From the NCBI GenBank assembly GCA_031258335.1, contig JAIRMY010000080.1, positions 1-5,007 on the forward strand: DNA of 5,007 nt. The letters run 5' to 3'. Both the position numbers and the translations under genes were made by a program. Every line of letters starts with the position of its first letter. The first letter of the stretch is position 1. The notes under the pieces are model-generated. The model was not told the origin of the DNA. It saw only the letters and a list, made by a program, of their open reading frames with translations, and made no database searches. Source of the stretch: Spirochaetaceae bacterium (GTDB lineage Bacteria > Spirochaetota > Spirochaetia > Treponematales > Breznakiellaceae). Shown piece after piece: positions 1 to 4,882 of this stretch.

Positions 1-379
1 CGGAAACGGCGCTATGCTTTGTAACGGTGCTTTTTTTACCCAAAAGTTCCTTGATTTTGGCGGCTTTGCCAATTTTGTACCGTATATAGTACAATTTTGC
101 ACGTCGTACCTTGCCTGAACGGCTTACTTCTATACGCGCTATGCGTGGAGAGTGAATCGGAAACACACGCTCAACGCCTACCCCGTAAGAATTCTTCCGC
201 ACGGTAAAGGTTCTAGCGGAACGTGAATTCTTTATCGCTATGACAAGGCCTTCGTATATCTGAATACGTTCCTTTCCGCCTTCGACAATCTTAAAATGCA
301 CCTTAACGGTATCACCCGGTCTGAAAAACGTTATATCGTCCTTCATCTGGGCTTCTTCAATGGCTTTTATCTCGTTCAT
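1..379 (-). CDS. rplS: 50S ribosomal protein L19 (3' end cut by window edge)
   Basis: Ribosomal protein L19 sits at the 30S-50S interface of the ribosome. I translated this by hand from the ATG at 379-377; 126 codons are open down to the window edge with no stop, so the C-terminus is missing. The start MNEIKAIEEAQ and the blocks FRPGDTVKVHFKIVEG (19-34), IQIYEGLVIAIKN (39-51), YGVGVERVFPIHSPRI (65-80) and GKVRRAKLYYIR (89-100), followed by GKAAKIKE, are classic L19 signatures. Most L19 proteins are about 115-125 aa, so only a few residues should be lost. A strong GGAGG Shine-Dalgarno (complement of 384-388) lies 4 nt from the ATG, inside the end of trmD. The start overlaps the trmD stop as ATGA, which suggests translational coupling. 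It is the last gene of the rpsP operon visible here. Confidence 0.97.
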   Translation of the reverse strand, partial: MNEIKAIEEAQMKDDITFFRPGDTVKVHFKIVEGGKERIQIYEGLVIAIKNSRSARTFTVRKNSYGVGVERVFPIHSPRIARIEVSRSGKVRRAKLYYIRYKIGKAAKIKELLGKKSTVTKHSAVS

Positions 380-1137
380 AATTCCTCCGCGGCGCTGGAA
401 ACTTCATCTATCATTTTACGGGTTTCATCATCAAAAAGCCCTTTTTCCATCCCTTTACGCAGTAAATCGGGACGATTTACCAGGGTTTTTTCGATACGTT
501 TCCTTAATCTCCAACGCCGTATATTTTCGTGATGACCCGAAAGCAAAATTTCAGGTACCCGCGCTTCACCCACTATGCTATCATATATTTCGGGGCGTGT
601 ATACTGGGGATACTCCAAGAGCCCGCCGTAAAAGCTTTCCTCGTCCAAAGATTCGGCGCTTATCACATCGTCTATGAGCCTGTAACTCGCGTCTATGAGC
701 ACGAGCGCCGCTGTTTCGCCGGATGACAGAACATAGTCTCCTATAGAAATTTCATCATCAATATACAGGTCTATGATACGTTGGTCTATACCCTCGTAAC
801 GCCCGCAGACGAGTATCAGTTCTGTTTCCTTCGACAGTTCTTTTGCCAAATCCTGGGTAAAGAGCCTGCCTCCCGGCGAAAGATACACTGTGCGTCTACC
901 CGGAGCGCCGGCGCCGGCGGCGTTAAGCGCACGGGCAAGCGGTTCCGGCAGCATGAGCATACCGGCACCGCCGCCGTAGGGCGCGTCATCGCAGGTACTA
1001 TGCCTGTCAAGCGCATAATCGCGTATGTTAATAGAGCGGTACTCCACGATTCCCCGCGTAACAGCCCGCGACATGATAGATGTGGCGAAGAATGCGTCAA
1101 TTATTTCCGGGAAAAGTGAAACTACCGTGTACTTCAT
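376..1137 (-). CDS. trmD: tRNA (guanine-N1-)-methyltransferase TrmD
   Basis: TrmD uses S-adenosylmethionine to make m1G37 next to the anticodon of tRNAs reading CUN, CCN and CGG, which prevents +1 frameshifting. It is a cytoplasmic SPOUT (trefoil-knot) dimer. The 253-aa product has the family length and motifs in order: VVSLFPE (5-11), YGGGAGMLM (54-62), LSPGGRLFTQ (86-95), ILVCGRYEGID (108-118), EISIGDYVLSSGE (129-141), LLEYPQYTRP (173-182) and LLSGHHENIRRWR (198-210). The ATG at 1137 is chosen because MKYTVVSLFPE matches the usual N-terminus; an AAGG Shine-Dalgarno lies 4 nt upstream. An in-frame extension to a TTG at 1203 would only translate the upstream palindrome and the rimM end. Oddities: the residue aligned with the E. 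coli general base Asp169 is Glu167, and the usual SGGE is SSGE. The stop overlaps the rplS start. Confidence 0.97.
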   Translation of the reverse strand: MKYTVVSLFPEIIDAFFATSIMSRAVTRGIVEYRSINIRDYALDRHSTCDDAPYGGGAGMLMLPEPLARALNAAGAGAPGRRTVYLSPGGRLFTQDLAKELSKETELILVCGRYEGIDQRIIDLYIDDEISIGDYVLSSGETAALVLIDASYRLIDDVISAESLDEESFYGGLLEYPQYTRPEIYDSIVGEARVPEILLSGHHENIRRWRLRKRIEKTLVNRPDLLRKGMEKGLFDDETRKMIDEVSSAAEEL

Positions 1138-1145
1138 TCTGCCTT

Positions 1146-1186
1146 GGGGTTTAATACCCCGCCGCTTGCGGCGGGGAGGCTCATTC
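1146..1186 (-). repeat. REP-like palindrome between rimM and trmD
   Basis: A perfect 8-bp stem, CCCCGCCG (1157-1164) with CGGCGGGG (1169-1176), closes a 4-nt loop. An overlapping alternative stem pairs GGGG (1146-1149) with CCCC (1157-1160). On the minus strand the order is GAATGAGCCT, the palindrome, TATTAAA, CCCC. It fills almost the whole 43-nt gap between two otherwise tightly packed genes and abuts or overlaps the rimM stop codon. Its layout (short conserved flank, GC-rich hairpin, short tail) resembles dispersed REP elements mobilised by Y1/RAYT transposases; that assignment is from memory of such elements, not a search. As RNA it could act as a processing or polarity element. There is no T-run in the transcribed direction, so a terminator is unlikely. 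Confidence 0.6.
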
Positions 1187-1699
1187 AAGAATCCAACACG
1201 CAAGCAGCGTCATTTCCCCCCTTTCAACGCTGATTTCTCCGAAAAATTCGTTTCGGAACGGGACTAGTCTTGTTTTACCTGAAGGAAGGCGCACTTCGAC
1301 AAGCTGTCCTCCTCCACCTTCCAGTATATCCAGCGCCTCGCCAAGCCTGTTTCCGTCTGAATCGACAACAGAAAACCCTTTAAGGTCTTCTATATAGTAC
1401 TCATTTTTGGCAAGCGCCGCCGCTTCGGAACGTAAAACGAGAATCTCCGCGCCGGAAATGGCTTTTGCCGCCTCCGGCGTATCGATTCCGTTAAATTTTA
1501 CCAAAAGATTTTCCGGCGCGCCCTCTATATTTAAGGCTGCATCAATTTGATACGGGCGTTCCCAACCTTTGCCGCGCAAAACGACGGAGGAAAGACCTAA
1601 CAGATGTTCTGTTTCGCCTGAAAGCGAGCGTACTTTGACAAAACCTTTCAATGCGAACGGCGAAAGGACAACCGCGCTTACAAAACGTTTCTCACTCAA
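1181..1699 (-). CDS. rimM: 16S rRNA processing / 30S maturation factor RimM
   Basis: RimM assists late 30S subunit maturation, binding S19 and helping assembly of the 16S 3' (head) domain. The 172-aa product has the normal length and two-domain layout: an N-terminal barrel (about 5-90) starting FVSAVVLSPFALKGFVKV, where ALKG replaces the common HGLKG, and a C-terminal PRC barrel (about 98-170) opening with the linker motif EYYIEDLKG (100-108) and containing TRLVPFRNEFFGEI (143-156). The start is a TTG at 1699-1697. It is forced: the codon just upstream is an in-frame TAG, and the next possible start lies inside the conserved FALKG motif. The start lies inside khpA (8-nt overlap), pointing to translational coupling; only a weak GGAA precedes it. 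The TGA stop lies at the edge of the palindromic repeat that separates it from trmD. Confidence 0.95.
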   Translation of the reverse strand: MSEKRFVSAVVLSPFALKGFVKVRSLSGETEHLLGLSSVVLRGKGWERPYQIDAALNIEGAPENLLVKFNGIDTPEAAKAISGAEILVLRSEAAALAKNEYYIEDLKGFSVVDSDGNRLGEALDILEGGGGQLVEVRLPSGKTRLVPFRNEFFGEISVERGEMTLLACWILE

Positions 1700-1925
1700 C
1701 TAGTTCCAAAACGGCGCGTTTGCCGGATTTAGCGGTGGCTGCTTGCAGGACGGTCCTGATAGCCTTGATGATACGGCCATGTTTCCCGATCACCTTGCCT
1801 ATGTCGTTTTCTCCTACGTTAAGCCTTATAAGGAGTGACGCTCCGCTGTCTGACGCATCGACCGAAACGGACGAAGGATCATCCACCAGAGATTTTGCGA
1901 TGTAATCGATCAGTTCTTTTTCCAA
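1692..1925 (-). CDS. khpA: KH-domain RNA-binding protein KhpA
   Basis: This is a small, single KH-domain RNA chaperone of the KhpA (YlqC) family. In Gram-positive bacteria KhpA pairs with KhpB/EloR and affects cell division and RNA levels; its role in spirochaetes is not established here. The product is 77 aa, the usual family size. It begins EKELIDYIAKSLVDDP, typical of the family, and has the KH GXXG loop as GKHG (47-50) within IGKVIGKHGRIIKAIR (42-57), followed by an LELVE C-terminus. The start is TTG at 1925-1923; no ATG or GTG is available near it, and an AGAGG Shine-Dalgarno lies about 7 nt upstream. It follows rpsP by 11 nt and overlaps rimM by 8 nt. Its place between rpsP and rimM is the standard order in many bacteria outside the gamma-proteobacteria. 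Confidence 0.95.
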   Translation of the reverse strand: MEKELIDYIAKSLVDDPSSVSVDASDSGASLLIRLNVGENDIGKVIGKHGRIIKAIRTVLQAATAKSGKRAVLELVE

Positions 1926-1936
1926 AATTCCGCCTC

Positions 1937-2227
1937 TTAACCGGCGTCAGTCGGGTTTTCACCCGGGACTTCCGGATTATCCATTCTGATGTTTTTGACG
2001 TTAAAAATCTTACGCACGGTATCACTGGGCCGCGCTCCTTCTTTCAGCCACTTTACAGCTTTTTCCGCGTCAAAGGATATTTGTTTTTCCTCTCCGGCGA
2101 TAGGATGGTAGTAACCCAACTCTTCTATCGTTCTGCCGTCCCTTGACGCCCGGGAATCCACAACCACGATACGGTAGAACGGACGTTTTTTTGTTCCAAA
2201 TTTCTTGAGCCTTATAACTGCGCTCAT
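1937..2227 (-). CDS. rpsP: 30S ribosomal protein S16
   Basis: S16 is a small-subunit protein needed for 30S assembly that contacts 16S rRNA in the body. The 96-aa product carries the diagnostic N-terminus VIRLKKFGTKKRPFYRI (4-20), the block DSRASRDGRTIEELGYYHP (24-42) and the helix region AVKWLKEGARPSDTV (57-71), all in the right order. The C-terminal tail after about residue 82 (NPEVPGENPTDAG) is low in conserved features, which is normal for this protein. The ATG at 2227 is preceded by AGGAGG (complement of 2232-2237) with good spacing. It is the first gene of the operon rpsP-khpA-rimM-trmD-rplS and is transcribed away from the flagellar genes. Confidence 0.98.
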   Translation of the reverse strand: MSAVIRLKKFGTKKRPFYRIVVVDSRASRDGRTIEELGYYHPIAGEEKQISFDAEKAVKWLKEGARPSDTVRKIFNVKNIRMDNPEVPGENPTDAG

Positions 2228-2252
2228 AAATCCTCCTGCATATACTTAGGGT

Positions 2253-2276
2253 ATTATACATAGCGCGGTTCGTCAA
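2253..2276 (-). promoter_or_regulatory. Candidate rpsP operon promoter (perfect -10, poor -35 fit)
   Basis: On the minus strand a perfect TATAAT lies at 2258-2253, about 26 nt before the rpsP ATG, which would give a short leader containing the Shine-Dalgarno. A TTGACG sequence lies upstream at 2276-2271, but the gap between the hexamers is only 12 nt, too short for a standard sigma-70 promoter. At 17 nt the sequence is CCTCAT, a poor -35. The -10 box is credible; the -35 assignment is uncertain. Confidence 0.55.
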
Positions 2277-2292
2277 TGAGGCGGTGCGGCTG

Positions 2293-2310
2293 AATAGCGC
2301 CTTCGCTATT
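2293..2310. other. Short perfect hairpin in divergent intergenic region
   Basis: AATAGCG (2293-2299) pairs with CGCTATT (2304-2310) around a CCTT loop, a 7-bp stem. There is no T-run on either strand strong enough to call a terminator. It lies upstream of both divergent promoters, so it may not be transcribed unless another promoter reads through it. It could be part of a degenerate intergenic repeat. Confidence 0.45.
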
Positions 2311-2336
2311 AACTTCACAATCAAAGAAACCGATAA
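2310..2336 (+). promoter_or_regulatory. Possible sigma-28 (FliA)-like promoter
   Basis: ACCGATAA at 2329-2336 matches 7 of 8 bases of the sigma-28 -10 consensus GCCGATAA. TAACTTCA lies exactly 11 nt upstream (2310-2317), where the consensus TAAAGTTT is expected, but matches only about half of it. It points toward the flagellar genes, whose first ATG is 169 nt downstream of the -10. Spirochaete FlaA genes are generally described as using sigma-70-type promoters, so this is a weak candidate. Confidence 0.25.
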
Positions 2337-2340
2337 GAAA

Positions 2341-2381
2341 TTGGGCGCTGAAAGCCCAAGCGCGGGGCGGGTTACGCCCAA
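2341..2381. other. Cluster of mutually exclusive hairpins
   Basis: Three stems compete here. TTGGGC (2341-2346) pairs with GCCCAA (2354-2359). TTGGGCG (2341-2347) can instead pair with CGCCCAA (2375-2381). GGGCG (2365-2369) can pair with CGCCC (2375-2379). The arrangement resembles an alternative-structure leader, but no promoter is firmly placed to transcribe it; a sigma-28 start near 2343 would. A degenerate dispersed repeat is the simpler alternative. Confidence 0.4.
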
Positions 2382-2396
2382 AGTAAGAGGAAATAT

Positions 2397-2418
2397 GTTT
2401 ATGCCCCGTGGTTTATGC
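2397..2418 (+). repeat. 8-bp direct repeat just upstream of flaA promoter
   Basis: GTTTATGC occurs at 2397-2404 and again at 2411-2418, a 14-nt period. The second copy ends 11 nt before the -35 box of the sigma-70 promoter. The position would suit an activator site, but two copies of an 8-mer could be chance. Confidence 0.35.
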
Positions 2419-2429
2419 GTGGCGGGGGT

Positions 2430-2458
2430 TTGACAAAGAGCGCGTAAAGCCTTATACT
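2430..2458 (+). promoter_or_regulatory. Sigma-70 promoter for the flaA-flaA-rlmB genes
   Basis: A consensus TTGACA (2430-2435) and TATACT (2453-2458, 5 of 6 matches to TATAAT) are separated by exactly 17 nt. Transcription should start near 2465, leaving a leader of about 40 nt that ends in the GGAGAG Shine-Dalgarno before the ATG at 2505. This is the strongest promoter in the window and fits high expression of a flagellar sheath protein. Confidence 0.88.
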
Positions 2459-2504
2459 GAAACAAATTTATGAATCACGATGCGCAATTTATAGGAGAGA
2501 CCGT

Positions 2505-3308
2505 ATGAAAACAGGCAGCTTGAGATTTTTTTGCCTATTTCTTTTTGTAAGTTTGCTGGCAGTTCCAGCCTTCAGCGACAGCAACACCGTTGCCTTAGAA
2601 ACGATAATCCTTGATAGTTTCGATGGTACGCCTTATGTGGTAGATGGCGAGGAGTATAGGTACACATGGAAGGTTGCAGGGAGCAAATTTTCCACAAAGA
2701 CCGATAACCAGACTTTCCCCATCATAAGTCCTGTAGCCACAGCTCCGCAGGCCCTGCTTAGGCAGAAACCGGACATAAAGAGTCTGGGCATTCAGGGCGC
2801 GTTTGACCGTCAGGGGTACAACTGGATAGACATATACCCGACTTTGGCGGATGGAGATGGGGAACCCGTGGAAATACCTTTACAAGGACGTACTCGTGTC
2901 ATAGACGTATGGGTTTGGGGAGCGAACCTGAACTACAGTTTAGAGGTGTATTTACGGGACAACAGGGGGATGATACACCAAATACAGCTTGGACAGTTAA
3001 AGTACACCGGTTGGAGGAATCTCCGTGTTGACGTGCCGGCGGGTATTCCCATGGTTTCAAATATACTGCCGCGCGCGACGGTCGACTCAAGATTCGTGAA
3101 ATTCCGTCTTTGGACGAATCCCGAGGAGAAAACATATGTAAGCGTCAAGCGGGATGTGAGCGGTAAAATAACCGAGATGGTGCCATTCTACGTTTATATC
3201 GCACAGCTTAAAGTGCTGTCCGATATTTATGAAACCGTTTATGACGGCGACGAACTTGCGTATCCCAAGAATACGGAAGCGTTATGGTCAGCCACAGGCG
3301 CCAACTAA
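2505..3308 (+). CDS. flaA: Flagellar filament outer layer protein FlaA (paralogue 1)
   Basis: FlaA proteins form or contribute to the sheath around the FlaB core of spirochaete periplasmic flagella and affect filament stiffness and shape. The 267-aa product has a signal peptide: basic MKTGSLR, a hydrophobic stretch to about residue 21, and likely cleavage after AFS (24/25), so it is exported to the periplasm. There is no lipobox. The mature protein has FlaA-family hallmarks: ETIILDSFDG (32-41), YTWKVAGSKF (53-62), YNWIDIYP (105-112), the core VWVWGANLNYSLEVYLRD (135-152), and TGWRNLRVDVP (168-178), then VKFRLWTNPEE and a C-terminal beta segment (FYVYIAQLKVL). The core aligns by eye with the next gene, showing they are paralogues. 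The ATG has a GGAGAG Shine-Dalgarno. No numbered suffix is assigned because that needs orthologue comparison. Confidence 0.92.
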   Translation: MKTGSLRFFCLFLFVSLLAVPAFSDSNTVALETIILDSFDGTPYVVDGEEYRYTWKVAGSKFSTKTDNQTFPIISPVATAPQALLRQKPDIKSLGIQGAFDRQGYNWIDIYPTLADGDGEPVEIPLQGRTRVIDVWVWGANLNYSLEVYLRDNRGMIHQIQLGQLKYTGWRNLRVDVPAGIPMVSNILPRATVDSRFVKFRLWTNPEEKTYVSVKRDVSGKITEMVPFYVYIAQLKVLSDIYETVYDGDELAYPKNTEALWSATGAN

Positions 3309-3321
3309 AAGGAGGCTCAAA

Positions 3322-4041
3322 ATGAAACGAACTTTATTAATCTTTATTGTAGTAATCAGCGCAGGTGTTTTATTCGCTCAAGATGGAGTAGGCGCTCCGG
3401 TGGCGGCGGATACCGCGGCCGGGCTTCCACAGCAGAGCCTTTCCGAAATTTCGGTCGACAAGTTTGAAATGGAAGGTTTTTGGCGCTCGGATATTTCCAC
3501 GGACACAGGTTTTACCGTGAGCAGGCTGTTCGAGGGCGGACCCTCGACCAAGACTCCTATAGAGGGTGAAGCGGAGCTTAATATTCCGGATAACAAGGTT
3601 TTAGGGACAAAGGTTGATTTCCTTCGCCGCGGGCATACCAGCGTCTACATATTAGCGAGTCGTCCCATACCCATTGAGGGCTTGGTAAAAACAATTTCCG
3701 TTTGGGTTGTCGGGCGTAACTACAACCACAGCCTTACGCTGTTGATTCAGGATTTTTACGGGCGTAACTTTGAGATTTACATGGGGCGGCTTAACTTTCA
3801 GGGTTGGAAGAACCTGACCGCCGTTATACCGCCGCAACAAGAATTGGGGATGAACGGGGTAGTCCAACAAAATTATCACTATAGCAATATTTCAGGCATA
3901 AAGGTAACCGGTTTTAGAATCGACTGTGATCCGATGGAAGCCTTTGGCACTTATTTCGTATATTTTGATGACCTTCGCGCCGTTACCGACCTATTCACCG
4001 AAGATCTGCGCGACCCGGATGACCCAATAGACGATTGGTAG
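3322..4041 (+). CDS. flaA: Flagellar filament outer layer protein FlaA (paralogue 2)
   Basis: This is a second FlaA-family sheath protein of 239 aa. The signal peptide is MKR plus a hydrophobic stretch to about residue 19, with likely cleavage after LFA (19/20), followed by a low-complexity Ala/Pro-rich linker to about residue 40. The core VWVVGRNYNHSLTLLIQD (127-144), MGRLNFQGWKNLTAVIP (154-170) and GFRIDCDP...YFVYFDDLRAVTDLF mirrors the same segments of the preceding protein (VWVWGANLNYSL; LGQLKYTGWRNL). The C-terminus is strongly acidic and ends DPDDPIDDW. The ATG at 3322 is chosen over an in-frame ATG at 3229 because it follows a GGAGG Shine-Dalgarno (3311-3315) and starts the signal peptide; the earlier one lies inside the previous gene. 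It follows the first gene by 13 nt, so the two form one transcription unit. The two may make different parts of the sheath. Confidence 0.9.
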   Translation: MKRTLLIFIVVISAGVLFAQDGVGAPVAADTAAGLPQQSLSEISVDKFEMEGFWRSDISTDTGFTVSRLFEGGPSTKTPIEGEAELNIPDNKVLGTKVDFLRRGHTSVYILASRPIPIEGLVKTISVWVVGRNYNHSLTLLIQDFYGRNFEIYMGRLNFQGWKNLTAVIPPQQELGMNGVVQQNYHYSNISGIKVTGFRIDCDPMEAFGTYFVYFDDLRAVTDLFTEDLRDPDDPIDDW

Positions 4042-4060
4042 AATGCTTTGATACGGCGTG

Positions 4061-4792
4061 ATGGCATATCTAACCGGTTTTCACGCGATTGAGGAGAGGA
4101 TTAAGGCTTGCGCGGCTGGCTGTGTACTGCTTGCCGCAAAGCCGGGACCTCGGGCGCGTGAGATAGCCGCCCTTGCCGTGAAGCAGGGGATTCGTGTCCT
4201 GCGTACCGGTACAACGGAGCTTGACCGCCTTTCACCCGGCCATCGTGGGCTTGTCCTTGAGGTCAATGATGGCGGGGAACCTTCCATTTTTACTCTTGAT
4301 TCCTTTCTGGAATCGCTGGGTGACAAGAAAAAAGTTCTTGCGGTTATGCTGGATGAAATAACCGATCCGCATAATTTTGGCGCCATACTGCGTTCCTGCG
4401 ATCAGTTCAACATTGATATTGTTATCACACGGAATAAACGGAGCGCGAAACACGCGGACATTATCGCAAAGACTTCGGCGGGGGCATCGGCGTGGGTTCC
4501 GTCCGCCGAAACAGCAAATTTGCCCCGCGCCGTTGAACAGCTTAAAGAAGCCGGTTTTTGGGTCTATGGCGCGGATATGACCGGCAAAGCCCTGTACGAC
4601 ACAGACCTTTCAGGGCGCGTATGCGTGATTTTGGGTGGAGAAGGCCGGGGACTGAGCCGCCTCCTCGCCGAAAAATGCGATGCTCTTATATCTATTCCCT
4701 CGTTAGGAAAAATCGACAGCCTTAACGTCTCCGTTGCGGCGGGCATCGTACTGTACGAAGTTACACGCCAGCGGCTTTCAGACCGCCGCTAG
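4061..4792 (+). CDS. rlmB: TrmH/SpoU-family 23S rRNA 2'-O-methyltransferase (RlmB type)
   Basis: RlmB-type enzymes methylate the 2'-hydroxyl of a guanosine in the 23S rRNA peptidyl-transferase region (Gm2251 in E. coli) using S-adenosylmethionine. The 243-aa product has the substrate-binding N-domain (about 2-75, starting YLTGFHAIEERI, with the group-3 signature SPGHRGLVLEV at 58-68). The SPOUT catalytic domain follows: motif 1 DEITDPHNFGAILRSCDQF (98-116, with N105 and R111), motif 2 VILGGEGRGLS (189-199, with E194) and motif 3 IDSLNVSVAAGIVLYE (218-233, with N222). All key residues are present. An in-frame TGA at 4049 limits the start to GTG 4058 or ATG 4061; I prefer ATG. No clear Shine-Dalgarno precedes it. 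It begins 19 nt after the second flaA with no terminator between, so read-through or coupling is likely. The exact target nucleotide is inferred from the family; another TrmH-family specificity is possible. Confidence 0.9.
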   Translation: MAYLTGFHAIEERIKACAAGCVLLAAKPGPRAREIAALAVKQGIRVLRTGTTELDRLSPGHRGLVLEVNDGGEPSIFTLDSFLESLGDKKKVLAVMLDEITDPHNFGAILRSCDQFNIDIVITRNKRSAKHADIIAKTSAGASAWVPSAETANLPRAVEQLKEAGFWVYGADMTGKALYDTDLSGRVCVILGGEGRGLSRLLAEKCDALISIPSLGKIDSLNVSVAAGIVLYEVTRQRLSDRR

Positions 4793-4797
4793 GCGGT
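4782..4797 (+). terminator. Weak hairpin at the end of rlmB, possible terminator
   Basis: ACCGCC (4782-4787) pairs with GGCGGT (4792-4797) around GCTA, a 6-bp stem spanning the rlmB stop codon (TAG at 4790-4792). Only TTTC-type sequence follows rather than a T-run, so an intrinsic terminator is doubtful. Confidence 0.3.
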
Positions 4798-4854
4798 TTC
4801 ACTGCTCACTCGTCGTAAAGTTGAATCCCCCGGCAGACTCGCCCGCCCTCTCTC

Positions 4855-4879
4855 TGTCAAGTCCTAAAATAGGTTGACA
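4855..4879. repeat. Interrupted palindrome (TGTCAA...TTGACA)
   Basis: TGTCAA (4855-4860) is the reverse complement of TTGACA (4874-4879). Inside, after a 2-nt GT bulge, CCTA (4863-4866) pairs with TAGG (4870-4873) around AAA. That gives 10 paired positions in 25 nt. It could be an operator, a terminal inverted repeat from a decayed insertion sequence, or a protein-binding site. The TTGACA arm also looks like a -35 box, but no good -10 follows at 16-18 nt. Confidence 0.5.
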
Positions 4880-4882
4880 TAT

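Noticed and set aside
781..1119. 112-codon plus-strand frame opposite trmD, and similar frames opposite the other genes
   Set aside because: They lie wholly antisense to well-identified conserved genes and have no family resemblance or ribosome binding site.
1138..1203. N-terminal extension of trmD to a TTG at 1203 (adds 22 residues rich in Pro and Arg)
   Set aside because: The extension translates the palindromic repeat and overlaps the rimM end. TrmD proteins normally start at MKYTVVSLFPE-like sequence, and the ATG at 1137 has its own Shine-Dalgarno.
2070..2465. 131-codon minus-strand reading frame covering the intergenic region and part of rpsP
   Set aside because: It overlaps rpsP in another frame, crosses the promoters and hairpins, and has no recognisable domain or Shine-Dalgarno.
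2281..2504. tRNA, riboswitch or CRISPR in the intergenic region
   Set aside because: No cloverleaf, no recognisable aptamer core, and no regularly spaced repeat series is visible.
3229..3321. Upstream ATG for the second flaA, giving a 270-aa product
   Set aside because: It would start inside the first flaA, place a basic segment before the signal peptide, and ignore the GGAGG Shine-Dalgarno before ATG 3322.
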